Source: Posidonia oceanica
Lineage: Eukaryota; Streptophyta; Magnoliopsida; Alismatales; Posidoniaceae
Reading direction: 5' to 3'
Length of the DNA stretch: 64,000 nucleotides
Assembly: GCA_037176725.1 (NCBI GenBank)
Contig: JAZBRS010000076.1
Coordinates: 125,011,001 to 125,075,000, forward strand
The notes below the pieces were generated by a model. It was not told the DNA's origin, did no database searches, and saw nothing but the letters and a program-made list of their open reading frames with translations. Position numbers and translations under genes: made by a program. Position 1 is the stretch's first letter, and the number at the start of each line of letters is the position of its first letter. Shown here piece after piece: positions 23,040 through 34,658 of the stretch.

Positions 23040-24298
23040 TAAGTAGGTATGCAAGTGCACGGTGTACTGTGTAGTACGTATGCAAAATACGGGTCGATCC
23101 CATAGATAATAATGTTTAAAAATAAAGACTTATTATCAACTATTGAAAGGGGGGTTTAGATTGATGATGATTAAGAACTACAAATAGAAGATGTAATCAA
23201 ACTAATTAAAACAAACCTAGGGCTTTGAATCCATTTATGTAAAATCCATATGCATGATTAAATCTACTCTTGTCTCTCTTCATGATCTAAATAGTTTACT
23301 CAATGGTTCTTATCCTGACAAGCATAACCTATATGCAAAGCACCATAGATTATCAAATCCTAAGATAAAATTACACAAAATAAACTAAATTAAATGATAT
23401 ATGATAGATCTGCGATTATATACACAACCCCCAAGTATTCTTCCCCAAGCATAGATTAAAAAGATGTTATCAATATTAATCTATCAAAGTTTATCGAATA
23501 ATGAATGATCCATGTCATATACATCCAGTCTACATAATCATAGCATTTTCAGCAAAAGAAAACTATAAGAGACTTAATCACAACATATGAACATACATAA
23601 ACTTCATGTAAGCCCTAGATCTAAAAACTTAGCCACACATGATTATGCAAAACATCAAAATAAAAGAGAGGGAAGGAGAAGAGCAAGACATAATTAATAA
23701 AAAGGAAATGAACTTGTATATTAATGAAATACCTTGATTACAGAAAATAGCTTGAAGAGCTCTACAACAATGGAGGAAGAAAGCTTAAGCCTAATGTGGA
23801 AGATTCAGGATTCCCTAGGGTTTACACAATGGGTCCCTTGTATAGGTTTACAAGGCTTAGCCGTCACATAAATAAATCCAGATACAAATAAGAAAACTGA
23901 ATTTCAATTACAAGATATTTCCAAGATATTTCTATGATTGCCAAAGACGGAGTCCAAAATATCTTCTCTAGGGGCCTAGGAGGCGCCAAACTGGCATTTA
24001 GGCACCTAGGAGGAGCCCAGCAATTAGTCTCCACTTAGTTAATTCTGTTATAGTATCTTCCTCCTCGTGTTCACACATGTGGAAAAAAGTATATTTAATA
24101 TCTTGTACGGATTTGCATTTCTTGTATCCTTAGGTTTGCATTTCTTTTTGTCTTTTATCATTTTTCTTCCTTCTTTTCCTCTTTTCTCTTCAGGTCCAAA
24201 GTTCCTACACAAATGGCACAAAATACCTCAAGTAATATTATTTATGAACAAAAGAGATGAATATGGACATAAAATATGTAAGAATAATGTACTAATCA
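23040..24298 (-). repeat. 3' LTR of element D (left)
   Basis: It aligns with 54837-56075 from TGCACGGTGTAC to CTAATCA with a few percent differences and an 11-bp indel (CCAAGATATTT duplicated here near 23921-23931). The outermost about 16 bp do not match the other copy. Confidence 0.85.
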
Positions 24299-24338
24299 AA
24301 TACCCCTATACCTACCTTTTGCTGGTCTTCGAGCAAAA
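24299..24338 (-). promoter_or_regulatory. Polypurine tract of element D with abutting hairpin
   Basis: The minus strand reads GGTAGGTATAGGGGTA then the LTR start TGATTAG. A perfect 7-bp stem TTTTGCT/AGCAAAA (plus arms 24317-24323 and 24332-24338) sits directly against the tract. Confidence 0.75.
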
Positions 24339-24415
24339 CTGACTCAAACTAAAGAAAGAACAAATAAAGAAAGAAAATCCTAACACACTTTCGCAGGAAT
24401 CGCGATTGCACTTAG

Positions 24416-24420
24416 CACGT
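24416..24420 (+). repeat. Target-site duplication of element E, left copy (CACGT)
   Basis: CACGT precedes TGTTGACACC and is repeated at 51037-51041 right after the other LTR. Confidence 0.95.
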
Positions 24421-27400
24421 TGTTGACACCCCATTTTGACAGGCTGGATCGTTTGGAGCCTTCCGGTGGCTGCTGGACCTGAACCCAGACCCAAACCTAC
24501 ACCTTCCTCCCCTTCTTTTCCCTCAAAACAAGCCTGAACTTGACCCGAGCTTACCCCCCTTTCCCGAACCTGAAAACCCACCAAAATCCATAGGAGCACT
24601 CACCCCTGAGGACTTAGCAAACCCACCAAAAAGCCTGCAAAATCTCAAACCAGACCCCTCCCAAAAACCCTAGGAAACTTAGGCAAAACTACCCTTTTTC
24701 TACACCTCAAAACCCCTCCAAAACTTCCTCAAAACTTCCTCAAAACTCCAGGACCAGAACTAGAAACCCTAGACCCCGCACCCGCCAAATTTCACCCCTT
24801 TCGGAGATCTTTAAGACCCCTTCTCGCTGGAATTATCGTTTTCTCTCTCCGGGATTATCGTTTTCTCTCTCCTCTCTCTCTCCTGATTATCGTCTCTCTT
24901 CTCATCCCCTTCTCGCCCTCCTTCTGGCTTGGCAGCAGGCCCACTTTGTACTCCTATCCCTTCTCTATCTTATTCCTATTTTTATTCTATTTTTACCATC
25001 TTCCTTGAATTTTAAAAAATCTTTTCCCTCAAACCTACCTCTTCTCCTTTTATTCCCTTTTTTCCTCTTTTCTTCTTCTTTTTCTTTTCTTCTTCCTCCC
25101 TTTGCAAAAAACCTCAAAAATCCTTAAAAATCTGTAAAACCCCGAGACCTAAAAGAAACAAATCAGAATCCCCAGAAAAAGCAATTAAAAACATTAAATA
25201 AATAATTAAAAACCTAAACTTAATTAAATCAAGCTAAAAAGAAAATCAAGCATGCAAACTAAAAAATGCAAAACAAACTAAAATAAAATACTGTAAAATC
25301 AACTAAAAAACTGAAATAAAATCAGAATCTACCAAAAATGAAAACCCCACTAAAAGAATTAAAAAAAACAAACCGCAAGGGAAAGAATTAAAAATCAAAT
25401 GCTAAAACAAGTAATTAAAGGAGACAAGAGGCTTAACCTAATAAACATGAGAAAAACAACATAAGAACTTAATTAAAAAAGGAAAAGAAAATACAGTTAA
25501 AAGACCTAAAATACTTAATCAAATCAGGAAAAATCCAACCAGAAAACATCAAGAAGAATTAACAAATAAAAAAACAAAAGCATGGATCAAAAGACTTAAA
25601 AAAGGAAAATACAAAAGACTAAAACTAAAAGCCCAAAACCCACTCAAAATAATGTAAAAATAAATCCTAAAAATCCTAATTAACATCCTAAAATACTTAA
25701 CAAGAAAACACAATTTTAAAAACAATTTAAAAGAATTTAACCAACCCCTAATCAAGTGGAAAACAAATCAAAAACAAAATAAAACCCTAAAGTCCTAATC
25801 AAGCCTAAAACACACTAATTAACCTGAAAACGGTCATTAAAAAATCCAGATAAACGTCTAACCAACAACCCAAGTCATCCCATATTTTTATTTATTTTTA
25901 TCTCTTTTTCCTATTTTTTCTTTCCACCTTTCTTTCTTTCTTCCTTTTTTTCTTTTTCTCCTTCCTTACTGGGCTTATCAGCCCGTTTACCTTTTCTTTC
26001 TTTTTTTTCAAAACTCTCGGCCCGCGGCCCGTTGCTACAGTCGTCGTCCTCCTTCCCTCCTCCCGCAGGTCTACAGTGCCGGCTGCACAGCTACAGTCCT
26101 GCCATGGCAGCTGCAGCGCCAGCACCTGTCACCGCAGACCTGCGCTCGCACGCCTCTGCCGGACCGGACCGGCGTGCGCCGCATCGCGTCCGTGCCTCCT
26201 GCCACCGCCTCTCCGCATTAATTCGCCGCAGCCAAGCCTGCAAGCAATCAGAAGTTTAAGGGCGAAAAAGGAGCGGAAACGGGGTGCGTTTGAAGGGGAG
26301 GAGAAAGGAGGAAATCATCCCAGAGAGAGACGACCATTTTCCAGCGAATCCCGAGTGAGAGAGTGGTCGAATTCTCCCCTGAAATCCATCCACGAACACC
26401 CGACTTCGGCCTCTCCTTCTTCCAGCGAACCAGCATCCAAAACACCTCCGGAACCACTCGAAATCCGCCCCCCAATCTCACCCGAGACCCCCTGCAACTC
26501 TTCCCCTCCTTTCCACACCGAACGCAGCCCGCATTTCGCCGGAACGCCACCTGAAGCCCAACCGAAACCCAACACCGCCTCTCCTGGAATTCCCACCACC
26601 ACAGACCTCCAATCGATCCCAAACCTTCCCCGGACACTCGCCTAACCTCCACCTTCCTGAGCCACCCAGCCTCCATCTCCGACTCGCCCCACAGACGAAA
26701 CGAACCACCACAAACACCTGCGCCGATTTCCGTCCGAAATCCACTCCGCCAGCAAACTCCCACCACGGTCTCCAGAAAACCCTTCCAGCCATCCAAGTAA
26801 CCTCGCCGCACCTCCAGCAATCTCCCGGAACGCTCCATCCAAGCCGACGAGCAGCGGACACCTCCCTCGACCTCCGGCAGCATCCTCTGAACCCAGAAAA
26901 GCCAAAGCGTCACCTGGGCTGCAGAGCTTCGGTCCGATTGATCAGGAGGCACCGGAGGAACGTCCTGAAGTGATCCCAACCCCCGCGGGCAGCCGGCAAC
27001 ACCTGCAGCAACCAGGCGACTTCCACCGGCGACAGCTGAAGTCACTGACGTCGGGGGAGCGACTCGGGTGCGGGAAAAGGTAATCGCTGCTTCCCCTAGC
27101 TTCCTCTCCTTCTTCTCTTGCTTCCCCAGCCTTTAGAATAGGCTTTCCGGACCTCCTGCTCCGTCTTCAGCTCGCCGGACAGTCCTCCTTCTCCGGCGCC
27201 GGCTGCCTTTCCTCCGGACATTCTGACCAGCAGAGCGAGTTCCAATCGACCCCCGGAGCTCCGGACGACCGCCGACGCTGCTCTCCGCCTTCCCGCGCGT
27301 CCTCAGCCTCCCCTGTCGACGGCACGAACTCTGGAAGCTTCGTGCTACAGTGATCGTCGCCGTCGACGATCGACTGTTCACTTATTTTTTCAGTTTACAT

Positions 27401-28589
27401 AGTTTTAGGGTAAATATTGCATGTCTGTCCTGAGTTTCCTCTTTTTTGCATTCCAGTCCTTATTTCGTTTATTCTGCTTGGTTTTTAATTAAGTACTTTG
27501 CTAAATTGCACGATCTGTTTATGTTTTTCAATATTTGCAAATAGATCCATTCACTGTGCTGTGCTGTTATGATATCTTGCAGTTTAGCCCTCCTGTTTTC
27601 CTTTTTTGCATTTAGGTCCTGTACCAAGTCAGTTCATTTATTTACTCGTATTTTACCATACTGTATTGCATCCTGGCCCCTTGCATGTTTTTATTTTTGC
27701 ATTTAGGTCCCATGCACTGTTAGAACTTAGGATTATTTTTTTATTTTTCCATACTGCATTGCATTCCAAGTCCCTGCATTTTTCTATTTTTTCATTTAGA
27801 TCCAACACACTGTAGTAACTTAGGTTTTATTTTAATTTTTGGTTGATGCATTGCACTTTTGCCCCTCTGTTCTTTCATTTTTGCATATAGGTCCATTTTA
27901 AATGGACAATAACTCTTGCATGCATTTTTAGCTTATTACATTGCATTTTTGACCCTGATCCTTTTAAAAATAACATCGCAGTCCTGTAATCTATCTTTCA
28001 GGGCATGTTTTCCATATGAAATTGCATTTTCAGACCCTGCATGATTTGAAAATCACACATAGAGCCTTGCATCTTTTGAAAAATTATGTGAAAAGACTGT
28101 TTTACCCCTAAGTTGCATTTTAACTCCCATGTTTGCGAAAATCGCATGTAGGCCCTCCATTTGCATTCCCGGACTCCCTGGAACCCCTGTTTTCTGGAAA
28201 ATTTGCATTTTAGCCCCTTTCTTTTTCAAAAAATACTTTTAAACCCCCGTTCTTTCCAAATGGCTTTTCCTTGTCTTCTCTGGCTTTGCATTGCATTCCG
28301 CATCCATTTAATCTTGCATTTAAGCTCCCCTTTGCATACACCAAGCACTTCTAACTCCCCTTCACTTGGGAGGACCTTCAGCACACCCCTAGGACCTCCT
28401 GAACACTTAGATCTGTTCTCCTCTTTTGTTCTGGCCCTGCCGCTCCGAAGTTGCGATATCTTTCGATCCGACCGTCGGATCTCCTCAAGTAAGCTGCCCA
28501 AGTGACCGCAGCGAAGCGCTCTTCAGCATGGACCAAACAGATCTCCGATCAGACTCCCGGATCTCCAGGTATATCTTCCTGAACTTCTG

Positions 28590-29480
28590 CACTGCATTCA
28601 TTTTGCATGCCGTTTGCACCGTTTTGCGTGCCTTTTAGTTTCTTCGCCTCGTTTTGCGTGCCATCGCGTTTTATCGCTCTGTTCTGCGCGCCGCTTCTTT
28701 GTCTTGCACTGTTTTGCGTGCCCTTTGGGTTTTTCGCCTCGTTTTTCGTGTTTTCAAGTTTCCTCGCTCCGTTTTGCGCGCCGCACCTTTGTCTTACACC
28801 GTTTTGCGTGCCCTTTAGTTTTTTCGTCTCGTTTTGCGCGCTTTTTAGTTTTCTCGCTCCGTTTTGCGTGCCGCTTCTTTGTCTTGCACCGTTTTGCGTG
28901 CCTTTTAGTTTTTTGCCTCGTTTTGCGTGTTTTCAAGTTTTCTCGCTCCGTTTTGCGCGCCACTTCTCCGTCTTGCACCGTTTTGCGTGCCTTTTAGTTT
29001 TTTGCCTCGTTTTGCGTGTTTTCAAGTTTTCTCGCTCTGTTTTGCGCGCCACTTCCCCGTCTTGCACCGTTTTGTGTGCCTTTTAGTTTTTGCCTCGTTT
29101 CGCGTGTTTTCATGTTTTCTCGCTCCGTTTCGCGTGCCCTTCGCCTCGTTTTGCGCGCAGTCTTGTTTCTCTGCTCCGTTTCGCGTGTCTTCATGTTTTC
29201 TTGCCTCGTTTTACGCGCAGTCTTGTTTTCCCGCATCGTTTTGCGTACCCTTTCATTCTCTCGTCTCGTCTTGCGTGCCCTGGTGTTGTCTTGCCCAGTT
29301 TCGCGCCCTTCTTTCGTTTTCTCGCACGGTTTCGCGTCCTTGTTCCGTTCCTTGCATCATTTTGCGTGCCAACCCTGCTCTCGCATCGTTTCGCATATTT
29401 GTTTCGTTCCTCGCATTGTTTTACGCCGTTTTCCCTTGCATGTCGATTGCATTGCATGGTTTTCTCGCTGTTTCGCTTTT
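28590..29480 (+). repeat. 30-bp tandem repeats in the 5' LTR of element E
   Basis: Units of the form CGTTTTGCGTGCC plus about 17 T-rich bases repeat about thirty times and degrade toward the right. Since 30 is a multiple of three, long meaningless open frames arise in several frames. Confidence 0.85.
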
Positions 29481-29951
29481 TCGCCCGCATTTGCATATAG
29501 GGCGGTGATGCTTACTGTCCAGAGTTCTCACGAGCCAGGTTTCGCCCGGTTCAGAACACAGACAGCGTTGCTGAGCGCTTAGATTGCACGTTTACTTCCT
29601 TGCACCGTCTTTCATCACTTAGAGCACACCTTTGAGCATTTAGACAAGCATTCATTAGCACTTAGGCATTCAAAGTTTGCATTTCCCTGCATATGCGAGC
29701 GTAAGCCTAGAAAGACCGATTCTCGGGCGTGTCGGGGGTGCCTAACACCTTCCCCGCGCGTAACAGGAGTCCTTACCCTCTCTTGGCCCGCAATGACCAT
29801 ATTGCCCTTGTCCTAGGCACGAGTCACCTCATTTGCATTCATTTGCATCTTATTTCTTTTGCATTGCTTTGCTTTGCATCTTTTGCTTGGTTTTGCGCGA
29901 TTATTCGCGCATTTCCCCGGTTTTCCTCGTCTTCCGATTTAATAGACTTGG

Positions 29952-29961
29952 TGGCGACTCC
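29952..29961 (+). promoter_or_regulatory. PBS-like copy inside the E 5' LTR
   Basis: TGGCGACTCC, preceded by GG and followed by G, repeats the first 11 bases of E's PBS, 164 bp before the LTR end. The second copy is at 50863-50872. Confidence 0.6.
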
Positions 29962-30126
29962 GATTTTGTCTTATCTTCTTCTTTTCTTTCCCTTTTTCCC
30001 CTTTTAAATGTTTTCGAGTTAGGTCTTCCTTCTCGGACATAGCCGCTTATAGTGAGCCTGATTCCGATCGGTGCACGCGAGCTTTGGCATCGTGCATGGA
30101 CGATCCGAACACCGGGATTACTACAG

Positions 30127-30144
30127 TGGCGACTCCGCTGGGGA
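30127..30144 (+). promoter_or_regulatory. Primer-binding site of element E
   Basis: TGGCGACTCCGCTGGGGA, one base after the LTR, complements the 3' end of plant tRNA-Arg(ACG) as I recall it (17-18 of 18). tRNA-Arg priming is reported for Ogre elements. Confidence 0.88.
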
Positions 30145-31454
30145 TACTAGACTCCGGCTTTCGCTTTCGCTTTCGCTCGCTTGGGATTTGCTTTCTTGGT
30201 TTGCCTTGGTGTTTCCTTTGTCTGTTTTGCTCGTTTTCCTGTGCAAACACCTGGCAAGTCACCTTGTGGTTACTTCGCTTAGGTTTTGCACCCCCTTTCG
30301 GCTGCTTTCGCCCTAGTTTTGCTGTGCCTTGCTCTGTCTTGTCTAACTTGCTCGTTTGCTTGCCTTTTCCTTGCCTCTATTCTTATTCGCTTTACAGCTT
30401 ACTTGTCTTTATTTTCTTTGCCTTACTTGCTTATTATTGCTTTAATTCCCGCACATTACATGCCTACATACTTGTTTGGCAATGATGCATGCTTTTTGAA
30501 TGATGAATGCTTCCTTTTACACATTTGCTATGACACTACGCACGCACATACCTTGCATACATGCCTTTTGACTTGATGAATGTTTTCTTCACCATTATGC
30601 TCACAAACACTTGCACATGCCATGCACTTGCCTTTTGTTGTGTTGTATGATTGTTTGCTTGCCATGCTTGATTGATTTTCTTCCCTTTCGCACTTGCCAT
30701 GCTTAGGATAGTAGAAACTTGTTTGCTCTCCCCATGGTTAACTAAAAAGTGCAAGTAAAAGAACTTCTAGGAACAACTAGAGACTCTGAACAATCCTTCA
30801 CCCCCTTTGGCTAATAAAATGTGCAAGATAAAAGACTTTAATCATTTGCATAAGCATCATATAGGGCATGCATTCTTCTCCTCTGAGTCCACCTACTAGT
30901 CTGCGAAGGACGGTTCCGGCTTCTCACCCCGATGCTTTGGCATGGTGTGAGTCAGTCGGTCTGTCCCCCCTTGTCCGGGGTCGTGTCGGTGTTAGTGGAG
31001 GGTACCACCTACGCTTTGGCGGGGTAGAGGCCACCAACGCACCACCCTGTCATTACTTGAGCTTTGGGCCGGGAGTTAGACAGGGAGCCTACTTTTCTGA
31101 CTTGAGTCGGTGACCCGTACACCCAGGGATACCCGAAGTAGACAACCTTGCTAGGAAACACTAGTCAGGTGAGGGGGGGCATACTAGAAAGCATACATGA
31201 CATTCATGCCATAACATACTGCATTTTGCATCTCTTTCTTTTCTAACCCTAGTTTCCCGTTGTGTCTTTAACAGAGTTCAGTAAGCGATCTCCTTAGCTA
31301 GAGCTCGGGTCTCTCCTTTGCTGACATCTCTGCTGAGACACCTGTGCTCGACCATTCTCTTTCTGAGCTACTCGTCTTTGCGAGCATAGCTCCTCGTAGA
31401 GCCCGTCCCCTTTTCCCTCGTCGCAGCCCCGTTTTGACCCGCTCTCGGTCAGCA
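30145..31454 (+). other. Leader of element E with conserved structured block
   Basis: The 1.3 kb between PBS and gag has no conserved ORF. Positions 30888-31150 are conserved in A and B. Stem CCCTGTC (31045-31051)/GACAGGG (31079-31085) and stems capped by TTTG (ATGC-TTTG-GCAT near 30950; CGC-TTTG-GCG near 31015) are visible. An in-frame ATG at 31344 lies upstream of the conserved gag start. Confidence 0.75.
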
Positions 31455-34400
31455 ATGGCCCAGCGCACTGTCGAGACCCCCCTCACCCTTGCCTCGGAGG
31501 TGGTTCCCGCTCCGGCCCCTCCGGTTCCCGTTTCTAACCCCTCTGTGCCCTCTGTGACGCCAGGTTTTACCCCTCTGTCGTCTGGGGCACCCCAGTTTGC
31601 TGTGGGACAGTGGCAGACGCTCGCTCCTCCTGATCCGGTCGCCGAGTCCATCTTGATGACCACTTCACGTGTTCTGGAGGCACCACTGACCCCACCTTCT
31701 CAGGGTTTTGTCACTTTTGACCCTTCTGCTGCGGCGACTCACGCCTTAGGATTCCAGTCTCCCGGACAGTCTGGATCTCTTGGTTCTGGTTCCTCGCCGG
31801 CACTGCAATTCAGTGTTCCCACTGACGGGACACCTGAAGAGCAGTACCAGCAACTGATGGACACTATCCAGCGGCTGCAGGGTATAGCTCTATCAGTCCG
31901 CCCTCCTTCCCCTCTCGTTGTTCCTGAGGTTCCTGTGCGGCCTGCTCCCGCACATCTTGCATTGCACTCTGCACTTCCGCCTAGACCATCGTCCCAACTG
32001 CTCACGGTTCCGACGATGGGGGCACGTATTCCGCCTCTTGCATCAGCACCACACATCACACAGCATGCACCTCCGCCACCTGGTGGCCAGTCGTTCGGAC
32101 TGGTGGGAGCACAGTATCTCGCTGGCCCGTCCCCCGGCATCGCCCCGGTACGGCCGCTGATGCTCCAGCATCCTGCACCCACCGCACAGCATACCGTCTA
32201 TCCTCCCCCTTTGCATCAGGCACAGAATTCCACATGCATCCCTCCTTGCACTCCACCACAGCACGGGTATGCCGGCCATCACCTTGTGTCACCAGGCGAC
32301 ATGATGGTGGATCCGGAGGAGCACCTCGGTGCGACCCATTCGGCATATGTGGTCCCTGCCCCCGCTGCCCCATCTCCTGTAGCAGCTATTCCAGACCCCA
32401 TCAACAACAGGATGGATGTTCTGGAGAAAGCACTGCGTCTAGTGCAGGGCACGGACCACCAGACCTACCAATTCCGAGACCTCTGCTGTTTCCCAGAGGC
32501 GGTACTCCCCCCGAAGTTCAAAATACCGGACTTCGAGAAGTATGATGGTGGGGGCTGCCCCATAGCCCATCTGAAGGCGTACTGCGGTGATCTCGCCCAA
32601 CTCCAGGCGGACGAGAGGTTGCTGATCCGCCTGTTCCAGAAGAGTTTGTCTGGTCCGGCCCTCAAGTGGTTCACCTCGCTTGACATGGCTACGATCAAGA
32701 CCTGGAACGACCTAAGCCAGGCGTTCTTGGAACAGTACTCCTTCAACCTCGATCTGGTCCCAAAGCGCGCGGACTTGATCGCAACCAAGCAGAATCCGGG
32801 CGAGCCGTTCGGGGAGTACGTCGGCCGCTGGCGTGCCCTTGCCTTGCAAGTTCGAGATAGGCCCTCTGACGAGGAATCTATCGAGATCATAATAAAAGGG
32901 GCACAGCCGTCTACCGGAGCTTTGCTTAGCATCCAACCTGTCACGACCTTCACTGCTTTGATCCGAGCTGGCACTCGCGTAGAGAGTTCGTTGCGGAGTG
33001 GCAACTTCCCCGCACTCTCTGTGCTTGCCAGGCAGGCCCTCGCCAGCAACGACGGTAGTAGCAGCAGCGCCGTCAACAACAACAGCAGTCTCAGCAACAA
33101 TCGTCCCAAGAGGAAGGATCCGCCGAAGCCCGTTGTCGCATACGTCGACTCCCCTGCTGCGCCCGTCCGTCTGGCGTCCCGGCCTGCCCCTCCTCAGATC
33201 TATTACGCACCTGCACCTAGGACACACCCCACACCACAAATCACTACCACCGCTCGACCGGTCTATCCTGCCGCACCGGTTCAGCAAGGACAATTCCCGA
33301 GGCCGAGACGGCCACCCATGGAAAAGCGGAAGTTCGCCCCACTGGTGGAACCGCTCAGTGCCGTCCTCCCGAAGGTTGCGTCGCTCCTGCGATTTCCGGA
33401 GGTTCGCCCGCCACCAAACCCACTACCGCATTGGTTTAAGGCGAACCTTTTCTGCGACTTTCATCGAAGCGTCGGGCATTCGACTGATAGTTGTTTCACT
33501 CTCCGGAATGCTATCCAGGACTTGATCGAATCGGGAACGATTGTGATCGACACGCACGAGGCATCCACTTCTACACCTGCATCAGCATCTACCCCAGCTA
33601 ATGTTGTCCGCCGACCCCTGCCGGAGCACTCCTATTCAGGAGGCGCAGGGACCTCAGGAATTCACTCCTTGTTTCCTTCTGGATCTCTCACATCTGTGGT
33701 AGATCCTTCCGAACTTATTCATGATGTTTCTACTCCCTTTCCAGTCTCTCTCTATCTTGCAGTTATCTCCGGTTCCGAGTCGGGCGTCCATATGATCCGA
33801 CCGCGCGCCAGGCCAGAGCGTTCTCCTGCATCAGCCGCCATGCTTTCCCAGGCCCAAGCCCCAATACACCTCCTAGTCAGACCTCAGCCAGGGCTTCCCG
33901 TGCACTTACTAGCAAGACCTCAGTCCCCACCTAGCTTGCCTTCCCAACTACCCTCCTGTCCATGCCCTCTTCAGCCTGCAGCCCCTCTCGTGCTCGCCGT
34001 ACGCGCTCCCGTGGTTATTAACCTAACCCGGGATACCCATCGCGTACCCTACAGCTACGCCACAGAAATGTGCGCAGAAGTGACGCGATCGGGGAGGGTC
34101 TACAGACCCCCTGCACCAGTAGCCAGACCTAGTCATCCACAACCTGCAATACCATTACCCTTAGCCCAGCCTACAGTCCCACTACCTTCAAGCCAGCCTC
34201 TTGAATCCACCATGACTGAACCTGTCCCCACAACTGCACCACCTGCTACCAAGAAATACCAGCCTAAAGCCGACATCACATCCCAGCTCAAAAAAGTCAA
34301 AGCCGACATATCCATCTGGGACCTGATACACACCTCGGCTGAGCACCGCGAAGCTTTCCTTCGCGTGTTCCAAGCCGCCCGTGTGTCCCAAGCCATAGAG

Positions 34401-34658
34401 CCCGCTGCCTTGGAAAGCATGGTTGGAATGATCGCGGAGCCCCAGGTCATCACTTTCACGAGTGATGAACTGCCTCCGGTGGGGATTAATCACAATCAAC
34501 CCTTGTTCGTCACGGTACAATTCAAGAACTTTCGCATTCCCCTTGCACTGGTCGATAATGGGTCGGGCCTTAACGTCTGTCCCTTGCGAACAGCAACCAA
34601 GCTCGGATTCAAGGCCGAGGACATTACTCCAGCTGTAAAAGGGAATGACAGCTTTTGA
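31455..34658 (+). CDS. gag: Gag and N-terminal protease of element E
   Basis: I chose the ATG at 31455 (MAQRTV..) because B has the same MAQ start; the frame is open upstream to 31344. Counting residues from 31344: a Pro/Ser-rich N-terminus to about 350; the retrotransposon Gag core about 385-540 (FKIPDFEKYDG, WFTSLDMATI, LFQKSL); a zinc-binding segment near 700 with spacing CxxHxxxxHxxxxC instead of the usual CCHC knuckle, as in other Tat Gags; and the aspartic protease motif LVDNGSGLNV near 1069. The frame stops (TGA 34656-34658) inside the protease, 14 bases past the start of the pol frame. A and B are continuous at this point. Gag forms the particle; the protease would process the polyprotein. 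Confidence 0.93.
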   Translation: MAQRTVETPLTLASEVVPAPAPPVPVSNPSVPSVTPGFTPLSSGAPQFAVGQWQTLAPPDPVAESILMTTSRVLEAPLTPPSQGFVTFDPSAAATHALGFQSPGQSGSLGSGSSPALQFSVPTDGTPEEQYQQLMDTIQRLQGIALSVRPPSPLVVPEVPVRPAPAHLALHSALPPRPSSQLLTVPTMGARIPPLASAPHITQHAPPPPGGQSFGLVGAQYLAGPSPGIAPVRPLMLQHPAPTAQHTVYPPPLHQAQNSTCIPPCTPPQHGYAGHHLVSPGDMMVDPEEHLGATHSAYVVPAPAAPSPVAAIPDPINNRMDVLEKALRLVQGTDHQTYQFRDLCCFPEAVLPPKFKIPDFEKYDGGGCPIAHLKAYCGDLAQLQADERLLIRLFQKSLSGPALKWFTSLDMATIKTWNDLSQAFLEQYSFNLDLVPKRADLIATKQNPGEPFGEYVGRWRALALQVRDRPSDEESIEIIIKGAQPSTGALLSIQPVTTFTALIRAGTRVESSLRSGNFPALSVLARQALASNDGSSSSAVNNNSSLSNNRPKRKDPPKPVVAYVDSPAAPVRLASRPAPPQIYYAPAPRTHPTPQITTTARPVYPAAPVQQGQFPRPRRPPMEKRKFAPLVEPLSAVLPKVASLLRFPEVRPPPNPLPHWFKANLFCDFHRSVGHSTDSCFTLRNAIQDLIESGTIVIDTHEASTSTPASASTPANVVRRPLPEHSYSGGAGTSGIHSLFPSGSLTSVVDPSELIHDVSTPFPVSLYLAVISGSESGVHMIRPRARPERSPASAAMLSQAQAPIHLLVRPQPGLPVHLLARPQSPPSLPSQLPSCPCPLQPAAPLVLAVRAPVVINLTRDTHRVPYSYATEMCAEVTRSGRVYRPPAPVARPSHPQPAIPLPLAQPTVPLPSSQPLESTMTEPVPTTAPPATKKYQPKADITSQLKKVKADISIWDLIHTSAEHREAFLRVFQAARVSQAIEPAALESMVGMIAEPQVITFTSDELPPVGINHNQPLFVTVQFKNFRIPLALVDNGSGLNVCPLRTATKLGFKAEDITPAVKGNDSF

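Larger units (their letters stand above)
24421..30125 (+). repeat. 5' LTR of element E (5705 bp)
   Basis: It runs from TGTTGACACCCC to GGGATTACTACA. In order it holds: a C-rich start; a pyrimidine-rich zone (24800-25100); an A-rich zone (25100-25850); a GC-rich zone (26000-27380); a zone of degenerate TTGCATTTAGGTCC words (27410-28350); 30-bp repeats (28590-29480); a block shared with B's LTR (29721-29800); and a PBS-like copy (29952). Open frames up to 265 codons occur on both strands but have simple composition and no recognisable domain, so I do not call genes. The promoter position is not evident. Confidence 0.97.

Noticed and set aside
26076..27045. Open frames of 189 codons (plus) and 265 codons (minus) in the GC-rich part of E's LTR, repeated at 46897-47866
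   Set aside because: They overlap on opposite strands, have simple Pro/Ser or Gly/Arg/Trp composition, show no domain, and lie inside an LTR.
28607..29582. Overlapping Phe/Cys/Arg-rich frames in several phases
   Set aside because: They are a by-product of the 30-bp repeats; both strands and several frames are open at once.
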